Assembly: GCF_036850765.1 (NCBI RefSeq)
Contig: NC_089498.1
Location: 50,147,795-50,211,794, forward strand
DNA: 64,000 nt
Direction: 5' to 3'
Source: Saccopteryx bilineata
Taxonomy: Eukaryota > Chordata > Mammalia > Chiroptera > Emballonuridae
The notes under the pieces are model-generated. The model had not been told where the DNA came from. It saw only the letters and a list, made by a program, of their open reading frames with translations, and did no database searches. The translations under genes were made by a program, and so were the position numbers. Positions 15,356-26,809 of the stretch are shown here, piece by piece. The stretch's first letter is position 1, and the number at the start of each line of letters is the position of its first letter.

Positions 15356-15726
15356 ACAGGCTCCCTGACTGGGACCCACCAGGTGCCCCGCAGCTGGGGC
15401 CGAAGAGACTGCCTCTCACAGGCTCCCTGACTGGGATCCACCAGGTGACCCGCAGCTGGGGCCCAAGAGACTGACTCTGACATGCTCCCTGACTGGGACC
15501 CACCAGGTGACCCGCAGCTGGGGCCCAAGAGACTGACTCTCACAGGCTCCCTGACTGGGACCCACCAGGTGCCCCGCAGCTGGGGCCGAAGAGACTGCCT
15601 CTCACAGGCTCCCTGACTGGGATCCACCAGGTGACCCGCAGCTGGGGCCCAAGAGACTGACTCTGACATGCTCCCTGACTGGGACCCACCAGGTGACCCG
15701 CAGCTGGGGCCCAAGAGACTGACTCA
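15356..15726. repeat. Recent three-unit (186-bp) duplication inside the array
   Basis: A three-unit block containing GGTGCCCCGCAG, then GGGGCCCAAGAG with CTGACATGCTCC, occurs at about 15,356-15,541 and again immediately after, offset by 186 bp with almost no differences. A two-unit duplication at a 122-bp offset (CTGACATGCTCC followed by GACCCCGCTGGG) lies just before it, at about 15,052-15,300. These are the freshest local expansions visible in the array. Confidence 0.8.
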
Positions 15727-18700
15727 CTCACAGGCTCCCTGACTGGGACCCACCTGGTGACCCAGCTGGGGCTGAAGAGACTGACTCTCACAGGTTCCCT
15801 GACTGCGACCGACCAAGTCACCCGCAGCTGGGGCCGAAGGGACTGCCTCTCACAGGCTCCCTGACTTGGATCCACCAGGTGACCCGCAGCTGGGGCCGAA
15901 GAGACTGACTCTCACAGGTTCCCTGACTGCGACCCACCAAGTCACCCGCAGCTGGGGCCGAAGGGACTGCCTCTCACAGGCTCCCTGTCTTGGATCCACC
16001 AGGTGACCCAGCTGGGGCCGAAGAGACTGACTCATAGGCTCCCTGACTGGGACCCACGAGGTGACCCGCAGCTGGGGCCCAAGAGACTGACTCTCACAGG
16101 CTCCCTGACTAGAATCCACCAGGTGACCCTCAGTTGGGGCCGAAGACTGACTCTCACAGGCTCCCTGCCTGGGACCCACCAAGTGACCCGCAGCTGGGGC
16201 CAAAGAGACTGCCTCTCACAGGCTCCCTGACTGGGATCCACCAGGTTACCCAGCTGGGGCCGAAGAGACTGACTCTCACAGGCTCCCTGACTGGGATCCA
16301 CCAGGTGACATGCAGCTGGGGACGAAGAGACTGACTCATAGGCTCCCTGACTGGGACCCACGAGGTGACCCGCAGCTGGGGCCGAAGAGACTGTTTCTCA
16401 GAGGCTTTCTGACTGGAACCCAGCAGGTGACCCGCAGCTGGGGCCGAAGAGACTGACTCTCACAGGCTCCCTGACTGGGACCCACCAGGTGACCCGCGGC
16501 TGGGGCCAAAGAGACTGACTCTCACAGGCTCCCTGACTGGAACCCACCAGGTGACCCGCAGCTGGGGCCGAAGAGACTGACTCTCAGAGGCTCCCTGACT
16601 GGGATCCACCAGGTGACCCGCAGCTGGGGCCAAAGAGACTGCCTCTCACAGGCTCCCTGACTGGGATCCACCATGTGACCCGCAGCAGGGGCCGAAGACA
16701 TTGACTCTCACAGGCTCCCTGACTGGAATCCACCAGGTTACCCGCAGCTGGGGCCGAAGAGACTGCCTCTCACAGGCTCCCTGACTGGGATCTACCAGGT
16801 GACCCAGCTAGGGCTAAAGAGATTGACTCTCACAGGCTCCCTGACTGGGATCCACCAGGTAACCTGCAGCTGGGGCCAAAGAGACTGCCTCTCACAGGCT
16901 CCCTGACTGGGACACACCAGGCGACCCAGCTGGGGCTGAAGAGACTGACTCTCACAGGCTCCCTGACTGGGACCCACCAGGTGACCCGCAGCTGGGGCCA
17001 AAGAGACTGACTCTCACAGGCTCCCTGACTGGAACCCACCAGGTGACCCGCAGCTGGGGCCGAAGAGACTGACTCTCACAAGCTCCCTGACTGGGATCCA
17101 CCAGGTGACCCGCAGCTGGGGCCCAAGAGACTGACTCACTCACAGGCTCACTGACTGGGACCCACCAGGTGACCCGCAGCTGGGGCCGAAGAGACTGACT
17201 CTCACAGGCTCCCTGACTGGGACCCACCAGGTGACCCGCAGCTGGGGCCGAAGAGACTGCCTCTCACAGGCTCCCTGACTGGGATCCACCAGGTGACCCG
17301 CGGCTGGGGCCGAAGAGACTGCCTCTCACAGGCTCCCTGACTGGGAAACACCAGGTGATCCACAGCTGGGGCCGAAGAGACTGACTCTCACAGGCTCCCT
17401 GACTGGGATCCACCAGGTAAACCGCAGCTGGGGCCGAAGAGACTTACTCTCACAGGCTCCCTGACTGGGATCCACCAGGTTACCCGCAGCTGGGGCCGAA
17501 GAGACTGACTCTCAGAGGCTCCCTGACTGGAACCCAGCAGGTGACCCGCAGCTGGGGCCGAAGAGACTGACTCTCACAGGCTCCCTGACTGGGATCCACC
17601 AGGTGACCCACAGCTGGGGCCGAAGAGACTGACTCTCACAGGCTCCCTGACTGGGATCCACCAGGTGAACCGCAGCTGGGGCCGAAGAGACTGACTCTCA
17701 CAGGCTCCCTGACTGGGATCCACCAGGTGACCCGCAGTTGGGGCCGAAGAGACTGCCTCTCACAGGCTCCCTGACTGGGACCCACCAGGTGACCCGCAGC
17801 TGGGACCGAAGAGACTGACTCTCACAGGCTCCCTGACTGGGACCCACCAGGTTACCCGCAGCTGGGGCCGAAGAGACTGCCTCTCACTGGCTCCCTGACT
17901 GGGATCCACCAGGTGACCCGCAGTTGGGGCCGAAGAGACTGACTCTGACATGCTCCCTGACTGGGACCCACCCGGTGACACCGCTGGGGTTGAAGAGACT
18001 GACTCTCACAGTCTCCCTGACTGGGACCCACCAGGTGACCCGCAGCTGGGGCCAAAGAGACTGCCTCTCACAGGCTCCCTGACTGGGATCCACCAGGTGA
18101 CCCGCAGCTGGGGCCGAAGAGACTGACTCTCACAGGCTCCCTGACTGGGATCCACCAGGTGACCCGCAGTTGGGGCCGAAGAGACTGACTCTCACAGGCT
18201 CCCTGACTGGAACCCACCAGGTGACCCGCAGCTGGGGCCGAAGAGACTTACTCTCACAGGCTCCCTGACTGGGATCCACCAGGTGACCCGCAGTTGGGGC
18301 CAAAGAGACTGACTCTCACAGGCTCCCTGACTGGGACCCACCAGGGGACCCGCAGCTGGGGCCCAAGAGACTGACTCACTCACAGGTTCCCTGACTGGGA
18401 CCCACCAGGTGACCCGCAGCTGGGGCCGAAGAGACTGCCTCTCACAGGCTCCCTGACTGGGACCCACCAGGTGACCTGCAGCTGGGGGCGAAGAGACTGA
18501 CTCATAGGCTCCCTGACTGGGACCCACCAGGTGACCCGCAGCTGGGGCCGAAGAGACTGACACTCAGAGGCTCCCAACTGGAAACCACCATGTGACCCGC
18601 AGCTGGGGCCGAAGAGATTGACTCTCACAGGCTCCCTGACTGGGATCCACCAGGTGACCCGAAACAGGGGCCGAAGAGACTGACTCTCACAGGCTCCCTG

Positions 18701-19740
18701 ACTGGGATCCACCAGGTGACCCGCAGTTGGGGCCGAAGAGACTGACTCTGACATGCTCCCTGACTGGGACCCACCAGGTGACCCGCAGCTGGGGCCGAAG
18801 AGACTGACTCTCACAGGCTCCCTGACTGGGACCCACCAGGTGACATGCAGCTGGGGCCGAAGAGACTGACTCATAGTCTCCCTGACTGGGACCCACGAGG
18901 TGACCCGCAGCTGGGGCCGAAGAGACTGACTCTCAGAGGCTTTCTGACTGGAACCCAGCAGGTGACCCGCAGTTGGGGCCGAAGAGACTGACTCTCACAG
19001 GCTCCCTGACTGGGACCCACCAGGTGACCCGCAGCTGGGGCCGAAGAGACTGCCTCTCACAGGCTCCCTGACTGGGATCCACCAGGTGACCCGCAGTTGG
19101 GGCCGAAGAGACTGACTCTGACAGGCTCCCTGACTGGGACCCACCAGGTGACCCGCAGCTGGGGCCCAAGAGACTGACTCACTCACAGGCTCCCTGACTG
19201 GGACCCACCAGGTGACCCGCAGCTGGGGCCGAAGAGACTGACTCTCACAGGCTCCCTGACTGGGACCCACCAGGTGCCCCGCAGCTGGGGCCGAAGAGAC
19301 TGCCTCTCACAGGCTCCCTGACTGGGATCCACCAGGTGACCCGCAGCTGGGGCCCAAGAGACTGACTCTGACAGGCTCCCTGACTGGGACCCACCAGGTG
19401 ACCCGCAGCTGGGGCCCAAGAGACTGACTCACTCACAGGCTCCCTGACTGGGACCCACCAGGTGACCCAGCTGGGGCCGAAGAGACTGACTCTCACAGGC
19501 TCCCTGACTGGGACCCACCAGGTGACCCGCAGCTGGGGCCGAAGAGACTGACTCTCACAAACTCCCTGACTGGGATCCAGCAGGTGACCCGCAGCTGGGG
19601 CCGAAGAGACTGACTCTCACAAGCTCCCTGACTGGGATCCACCAGGTTACCCAGCTGGGGCCGAAGAGACTGACTCTCACAGGCTCCCTGACTGGGATCC
19701 ACCAGGTGACCTGCGGCTGGGGCCTAAGAGACTGACTCTC

Positions 19741-19865
19741 ACAGGCTCCCTGACTGGGATCCACCAGGTTACCCAGCTGGGGCCGAAGAGACTGACTCTC
19801 ACAGGCTCCCTGACTGGGATCCACCAGGTTACCCAGCTGGGGCCGAAGAGACTGACTCTCAGAGG
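19741..19865. repeat. Adjacent identical 60-bp units in the array
   Basis: Two consecutive 60-bp units with the rarer motif CAGGTTACCCAGCTGG are identical over the whole unit. A further copy of the same variant lies at about 19,630. This indicates a recent single-unit duplication. Confidence 0.7.
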
Positions 19866-22800
19866 CTTTCTGACTGGAACCCAGCAGGTGACCCGCAGCT
19901 GGGGCCGAAGAGACTGACTCTCACAGGCTCCCTGACTGGGACCCACCAGGTGACCCGCGGCTGGGGCCAAAGAGACTGCCTCTCACAGGCTCCCTGACTG
20001 GGATCCACCAGGTGACCTGCGGCTGGGGCCTAAGAGACTGACTCTCACAGGCTCCCTGACTGGAACCCACCAGGTGACCCGCAGCTGGGGCCGAAGAGAC
20101 TGACTCTCAGAGGCTCCCTGACTGGGATCCACCATGTGACCCGCAGCAGGGGCCGAAGACATTGACTCTCACAGGCTCCCTGACTGGAATCCACCAGGTT
20201 ACCCGCAGCTGGGGCCGAAGAGACTGCCTCTCACAGGCTCCCTGACTGGGATCTACCAGGTGACCCAGCTAGGGCTAAAGAGATTGACTCTCACAGGCTC
20301 CCTGACTGGGATCCACCAGGTAACCTGCAGCTTGGGCCGAAGAGACTGCCTCTCACAGGCTCCCTGACTGGGACACACCAAGCGACCCAGCTGGGGCTGA
20401 AGAGACTGACTCTCACAGGCTCAATGACTGGGACCCACCAGGTGACCTGCAGCTGGGGCCAAAGAGACTGACTCTCACAGGCTCCCTGACTGGAACCCAC
20501 CAGGTGACCCGCAGCTGGGGCCGAAGAGACTGACTCTCACAAGCTCCCTGACTGGGATCCACCAGGTGACCCGCAGCTGGGGCCAAAGAGACTGACTCAC
20601 TCACAGGCTCCCTGACTGGGACCCACCAGGTGACCCGCAGCTGGGGCCGAAGAGACTGACTCTCACAGGCTCCCTGACTGGGACCCACCAGGTGACCCGC
20701 AGCTGGGGCCGAAGAGACTGCCTCTCACAGGCTCCCTGACTGGGATCCACCAGGTGACCCGCGGCTGGGGCCGAAGAGACTGCCTCTCACAGGCTCCCTG
20801 ACTGGGATCCACCAGGTGACCCGCGGCTGGGGCCGAAGAGACTGCCTCTCACAGGCTCCCTGACTGGGATCCACCAGGTGATCCACAGCTGGGGCCGAAG
20901 AGACTGACTCTCACAGGCTCCCTGACTGGGATCCACCAGGTAAACCGCAGCTGGGGCCGAAGAGACTTACTCTCACAGGCTCCCTGACTGGGATCCACCA
21001 GGTGACCCGCAGCTGGGCCCGAAGAGACTGACTCTCAGAGGCTTTCTGACTGGAACCCAGCAGGTGACCCGCAGCTGGGGCCGACGAGACTGAATCTCAC
21101 AGGCTCCCTGACTGGGATCCACCCGGTGACCCACAGCTGGGGCCGAAGAGACTGACTCTCACAGGCTCCCTGACTGGGATCCACCAGGTGACCGGCAGCT
21201 GGGGCCGAAGAGACTGACTCTCACAGGCTTCCTGACTGGGATCCACCAGGTGACCCGCAGTTGGGGCCGAAGAGACTGCCTCTCACAGGCTCCCTGACTG
21301 GGACCCACCAGGTGACCCGCAGCTGGGACCGAAGAGACTGACTCTCACAGGCTCCCTGACTGGGACCCACCAGGTTACCCGCAGCTGGGGCCGAAGAGAC
21401 TGCCTCTCACTGGCTCCCTGACTGGGATCCACCAGGTGACCCGCAGTTGGGGCCGAAGAGACTGACTCTGACATGCTCCCTGACTGGGACCCACCAGGTG
21501 ACCCCGCTGGGGCTGAAGAGACTGACTCTCACAGTCTCCCTGACTGGGACCCACCAGGTGACCCGCAGCTGGGGCCGAAGAGACTGACTCTCACAGGCTC
21601 CCTGACTGGGATCCACCAGGTGACCCGCAGCTGGGGCCGAAGAGACTGACTCTCACAGGCTCCCTGACTGGGATCCACCAGGTGACCCACAGCTGGGGCC
21701 GAAGAGACTGACTCTCACAGGCTCGCTGACTGGAACCCACCAGGTGACCCGAAGCTGGGGCCGAAGAGACTTACTCTCACAGGCTCCCTGACTGGGATCC
21801 ACCAGGTGACCCGCAGTTGGGGCCAAAGAGACTGACTCTCACAGGCTCCCTGACTGGGACCCACCAGGGGACCCGCAGCTGGGGCCCAAGAGACTGACTC
21901 ACTCACAGGTTCCCTGACTGGGACCCACCAGGTGAACCGCAGCTGGGGCCGAAGAGACTGCCTCTCACAGGCTCCCTGACTGGGATCCACCAGGTGACCT
22001 GCAGCTGGGGGCGAAGAGACTGACTCATAGGCTTTCTGACTGGGACCCACCAGGTGACCCGCAGCTGGGGCCGAAGAGACTGACTCTCAGAGGCTCCCAA
22101 CTGGAAACCACCATGTGACCCGCAGCTGGGGCCGAAGAGATTGACTCTCACAGGCTCCCTGACTGGGATCCACCAGGTGACCCGCAGCTGGGGCCGAAGA
22201 GACTTACTCTCACAGGCTCCCTGACTGGGATCCACCAGGTGCCGCGCAGTTGGGGCCGAAGAGACTGACTCTGACAGGCTCCCTGACTGGGACCCACCAG
22301 GTGCCCCGCAGCTGGGGCCGAAGAGACTGACTCTCACAGGCTCCCTGACTGGGACCCACCAGGTGACCCAGCTGGGGCCGAAGAGACTGACTCATAGGCT
22401 CCCTGACTGGGACCCACGAGGTGACCCGCAGCTGGGGCCGAAGAGACTGACTCTCAGAGGCTTTCTGACTGGAACCCAGCAGGTGACCCGCAGTTGGGGC
22501 CGAAGAGACTGACTCTCACAGGCTCCCTGACTGGGACCCACCAGGTGACCCGCAGCTGGGGCCGAAGAGACTGCCTCTCACAGGCTCCCTGACTGGGATC
22601 CACCAGGTGACCCGCAGTTGGGGCCGAAGAGACTGACTCTGACAGGCTCCCTGACTGGGACCCACCAGGTGACCCGCAGCTGGGACCCAAGAGACTGACT
22701 CACTCACAGGCTCCCTGACTGGGACCCACCAGGTGACCCGCAGCTGGGGCCGAAGAGACTGACTCTCACAGGCTCCCTGACTGGGACCCACCAGGTGCCC

Positions 22801-23248
22801 CGCAGCTGGGGCCGAAGAGACTGCCTCTCACAGGCTCCCTGACTGGGACCCACCAGGTGCCCCGCAGCTGGGGCCGAGGAGACTGCCTCTCACAGGCTCC
22901 CTGACTGGGATCCACCAGGTGACCCGCAGCTGGGGCCCAAGAGACTGACTCTGACATGCTCCCTGACTGGGACCCACCAGGTGACCCGCAGCTGGGGCCC
23001 AAGAGACTGACTCACTCACAGGCTCCCTGACTGGGACCCACCAGGTGACCCAGCTGGGGCTGAAGAGACTGACTCTCACAGGCTCCCTGACTGGGACCCA
23101 CCAGGTGACCCGCAGCTGGGGCCGAAGAGACTGACTCTCACAAACTCCCTGACTGGGATCCAGCAGGTGACCCGCAGCTGGGGCCGAAGAGACTGACTCT
23201 CACAGGCTCCCTGACTGGGATCCACCAGGTGACCCGCAGCTGGGGCCA

Positions 23249-23502
23249 ACGCTCTGATCATCCGGAGTCATGTTCTCAACAAGCTTTTTAACTTCTGAGG
23301 AGACTCCATGGAGCCAGCGATGAACTCAAACCAACTGTGCCATGGCTGCAGGAGGGGAAGAGAGTGAGAGTGAGAGAGAAAGAGAGAAAGGGGAAGGGGT
23401 GGAGAAGCCAATGGTCACTTCTCCTGTGTGTCCTGACCAGGAATTGAACCCGGGACATCCACAGGCAGGGTAGATGCTCTACCACTGAGCTGACGGACAG
23501 AA
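23249..23502 (-). mobile_element. Founder SINE at the array boundary (tRNA-derived, family A)
   Basis: Read on the minus strand, this begins with a degenerate tRNA-like head containing AGCTCAGTGGTAGAGC and GGGTTCAATTCCTGG (boxes A and B). The usual GGAGAAG link, a CT-rich stretch and CTGCAGCCATGGC follow, then a diverged body. At 23,249 the body runs directly into the array, where a complete family-A copy would have its 3' tail. No poly-A and no non-array flank separate them, and the 3' end has no target duplication. The head ends near 23,502. Confidence 0.88.
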
Positions 23503-23668
23503 CCTCTCCAATGTAATCTTATATATTTTACAACAAAATTGGATTTTCTTTCCAGAAGGAGAGTATTTGTTGAAAAGGTTTCCAAAAACACCCAAATTGT
23601 TAATGTTCAGTCAAAAGACAATCAGAACCAAGGCTGGTAAAAATGAATGCTAATGAAATAAACAGAAT
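23503..23668. other. Short unique intergenic stretch
   Basis: AT-rich sequence between the boundary SINE and the first hAT element. I see no gene, motif or repeat in it. Confidence 0.5.
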
Positions 23669-23676
23669 CTCTAGAC

Positions 23677-23901
23677 CAGGGGTCCCCAAGCTACGGCCCG
23701 CGGGCCACATGCGGCCCCCAGAGGCCATTTATACGTCCTGTGCTGCATTTCCAGAAGGGGCACCTCTTTCATTGGTGGTCAGTGAGAGCACATTGACCAT
23801 CTCATTATCCAAAAGCAGGCCCATAGTTCCCATTGAAATACTTGTCAGTTTGTTGATTTAAATTTCCTTGATCTTTATTTTAAATACTGTATTTGTTCCC
23901 G

Positions 23902-23935
<34 letters not shown>

Positions 23936-24048
23936 AAATATGTGCAGTGTGCATAGGGATTTGTTCATAGTTTTTTTTATAGTCCGGCCCTCCAATGGTC
24001 TGAGGGACAGTGAACTGGCTCCCTGTGTAAAAAGTTTGGGGACCCCTG
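23677..24048 (+). mobile_element. hAT-type MITE, copy 1 (medium length)
   Basis: It begins CAGGGGTCCCCAAGCTAC and ends AGTTTGGGGACCCCTG, giving imperfect terminal inverted repeats. It is flanked by a perfect 8-bp target duplication, CTCTAGAC, at 23,669-23,676 and 24,049-24,056, which is the hAT signature. It encodes no transposase. The interior holds a 30-base T-run near 23,900. Confidence 0.93.
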
Positions 24049-24571
24049 CTCTAGACTGTCAGTCCAGCTTCATTTTCCACATTAGCCATTTCAGAAATAA
24101 TAGAAAATAAATATTCTAATAAAACTTTCTCAGTAAACTGGCAGTACTATTTAGTTTGGAAGGCTACCATTCTAATGAACAAATATTTTTCTCTTAGCAC
24201 AACATAAATGTGAACATGAACTGTTTGGGTATAATTAATGGTTTAAAACCTGGGACTAGAACAAGGGAGATACTTAATTATGAATGTTTTAGAGATAATA
24301 AAATTAAGAATCCTATTTTAAAATATATTACTTCAGTACTTACAGTGAAAGTTTTTAAAGTTAATTTCCTTCGAAATTGCCAAGCATGAAGCTCCAAACT
24401 ACAAATCTTTTAACTGTAAGAATGACAGCATTTTTCTTGTGTGAAATTTCCTCAAAAATACTATTACACACAACCAATTAAAAATATCTTCATAGATTAA
24501 CATGAAGGTGCTTAAAACTGAATTGAGCTGCTTAAGGAAAATGCTCAAGAAAAAAAATGATTAGGAGAGAA

Positions 24572-25140
24572 ATTTTTTTCTTTTAGCGAGACAGACAGGG
24601 AGAGAAATGAGAAGTATCAATTCAGCCCTGGCCGGTTGGCTCGGCGGTAGAGCATTGGCCTGGTGTGCGGGGGACCTGGGTTTGATTCCCGGCCAGGGCA
24701 CATAGGAGAAGCACCCATTTGCTTCTCCACCCACCCTCTCCTTCCTCTCTGTCTCTCTCTTCCCCTCCCGCAGCCGGGGCTCCAGGCACTGGAGCGCATG
24801 CGGGAGTCTGTCTGACTGTCTCTCCCTGTTTCCAGCTTCGGAAAAATACAAAAAAAAAAAAGTGAGAAGTATCAATTCGTCTTTGTGGCACCTTAGTTGT
24901 TTATTGATTGCTTATGCATATGTGCCTTGAGGGGAGGGGGTGGCTCCAGCAGAGCCTAGGTTTGTGACTCCTTGCTCAAGCCAGCGACCTTGGGCTTTAA
25001 GCCAGCAATCTGGGCTCAAGTCAGCAACCACGGGGACATGTCTGTGATCTCACGCTCAAGCCAGCAACCTTCGGGTTTCAAACCTAGGTCCTCAGTGTCC
25101 CAGACGATGCTCTATCCACTGCACCACTGCCTGGTCAGCC
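24572..25140 (-). mobile_element. tRNA-derived SINE, family B, split by a younger SINE
   Basis: Minus-strand SINE whose head, at the right end, matches the GCCTGACCAGGC type. The body has repeated CAAGCCAGC/GACCT blocks. It is flanked by a 14-bp target duplication, TGATTAGGAGAGAA, at 24,558-24,571 and 25,141-25,154. A family-A SINE interrupts it at 24,625-24,862. Confidence 0.9.
24625..24862 (+). mobile_element. tRNA-derived SINE, family A, nested in a family B SINE
   Basis: Intact head GCCCTGGCCGGTTGGCTCGG, a box B-like GGGTTTGATTCCC, the GGAGAAGC link, a CT-rich stretch, an abbreviated body, the GTCTGTCTGACTGTC tail and an A-run. It is flanked by a perfect 16-bp target duplication, TGAGAAGTATCAATTC, at 24,608-24,623 and 24,863-24,878. 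The centre of the body is deleted compared with full copies such as the one at 33,454. Confidence 0.95.
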
Positions 25141-25154
25141 TGATTAGGAGAGAA

Positions 25155-26300
25155 TTAACTAATCTGTGAAGTGCAGAGAGCTAGATATAGGCAAATTATA
25201 TGGTAATGCAAATATTTATTTTCGGTTTACGTTTGGCAAAAGACAGTCCAAGTTCCAAGGATAACGAATGAACCACATGAAATACCATCTTAGAGAGATA
25301 TATTCCAAAAATTTATACTTACATATTCTAATTTGATTGTTTGTAACTTCCAAAATTTTAAGGGCCTGCATCAGTTTGGCAGTTTACAAAAGGAAAGCAC
25401 TTAAGTAAGAATATCATAAAAGTTGATTATGCCTAGGAAAAAAAAACCAAGCTTCTTTCTTTACAAATAAGATCAAGAGAATATACAAAAATAGTATCAA
25501 GTGAATGATTATGTATTGGAGAGCAGAAAAAAAAAGTAAGTACAAAACACTTCACACATCAAGCTATAGATTAGACAGAAAAAATGGCTCATGTCCATAG
25601 GCTAAAATGTTAGATCACAGTGATTACATGGCTTAAATGAGTAATCTGGTCACCTACTGTGAATGAACTCATTTGCCAAAGATTATTTTTCAATGTTGAA
25701 TTTTTATATATCCTATTCTAGATCAGAACTTCAGTTTCTATGATACTCTTGTCAGGCATTTCCAAAATGAGAGGAACAGCACCAGAGTAACATCATAACT
25801 TCCGTAACATTAACAAAAACGGACCGCAATTAACCCTTCATCCTGAAATACTTTACATAGCAATAACTACAAAAACGACACGGTCTATTTAACAATAAAA
25901 TTAAACAATTATTTTTCATATTCTATAAAAAGCTTATGAGTCAAAATTATTTAATCTGCCAGCACCAAATAAATTTAAAGTTTTTTAAGAGAACCCCCTT
26001 GAAAGAACTAGGTTCATTTAACTTTATATGCCCACAGACTGAACTCTAGTGTATGTACATAAAAAGTACCCAACAGGTATTGATGAATTAATGGTATTAA
26101 TTTGTGACAGAAAAGATCGGAATCAAGAAGTCTTGAAAAACACAGCAGCTAAAATAAATCATTCAAGAATGATATGTACAATATCCTCTTGAAGACTATT
26201 TTAAAACTCACAAGCATGCAATGGAATGGTACTGAATTTACGCTGCAGGGAGTGAGGGCAGTGGCATCAGGGAGGCATACAGAAGTCCTCAATTGTTATT
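25155..26300. other. Intergenic AT-rich stretch, nothing recognised
   Basis: No ORF of note, SINE head or other repeat was recognised here. It lies between MINPP1 and the minisatellite. Confidence 0.4.
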
Positions 26301-26354
26301 TGGATCTAAACCAAATGTTATAAGGTTTATTTTAATAAAACAAGACAACGGGCA

Positions 26355-26645
26355 TGAATGTTCAGCAGTCAGAGGGGATTGGGGTTGGGAGACTGGGTGA
26401 AAAAATGTGAAAGGATTAAGCAAAGAAAAAGTACAGACACAGAGAGCAGTGTGGGGATTTCCGGAGGAAAAGGAGGTGCGGGAAGGTGGAGGAGGGTGGG
26501 GGGAGACAGTGACAGAAGCAGACTTGATGTGGGGTGGTGGACACAATGCAATGCACGGATGGTTTACTGTAGAACTGTCAACATGAAACCTAGATAATTT
26601 TATTAACCAATATAACCCCAATACATTCAAAATTAAAGATAGTGT
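26355..26645 (+). mobile_element. L1 3'-end fragment
   Basis: G-rich 3' UTR-like sequence is followed by GAAACCTAGATAATTTTATT and AACCAATATAACCCCAATA, which resemble the terminal 3' UTR of mammalian L1. It is 5'-truncated and has no coding capacity. Confidence 0.7.
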
Positions 26646-26809
26646 CAAAAGCAAACACCAGAACTTTTTGCAGAAACAATCAGCAGTATATTGATGAAAC
26701 TAGAGAATTTACCAATCATCTATTTGATGAACAGTATTCATTTGAAGATCAATGCTCTATGCCTTTTCTTTTATAATTTCAATATATTGTTGGGATACTT
26801 CTTATATTA

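Larger units (their letters stand above)
1..23248. repeat. Giant 62-bp minisatellite array derived from a SINE tail
   Basis: Uninterrupted tandem array of a unit of about 62 bp, roughly 375 copies from length divided by unit. It continues past the left edge. Landmarks of the plus-strand unit, in order, are CTGACTGGGATCCACC, CAGGTGACCCGCAG, CTGGGGCCGAAGAG and ACTGACTCTCACAGGCTCC. Units of 60 bp (TGACCCAGCTGG, or GACTGACTCATAGG) and 64 bp (GACTGACTCACTCACAGG) are interspersed. Most units keep a BamHI site (GGATCC, alternating with GGACCC), a BstEII site (GGTGACC) and a PvuII site (CAGCTG). Common substitutions fall at the CpGs: CCGCAG becomes CTGCAG or CCACAG, and GCCGAAG becomes GCTGAAG or GCCAAAG. 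Because 62 is not a multiple of three, translation cycles through all frames and yields spurious ORFs of up to 296 codons. The array lies about 5.4 kb beyond the MINPP1 stop codon. Confidence 0.97.

Noticed and set aside
1..23248. CRISPR array
   Set aside because: The units abut with no unique spacers, and the surrounding DNA is mammalian.
1..23248. CTCF cluster, from CCACCAGG in each unit
   Set aside because: Only the first half of the CTCF core matches; the following TGACCC differs from the required GGC-rich half.
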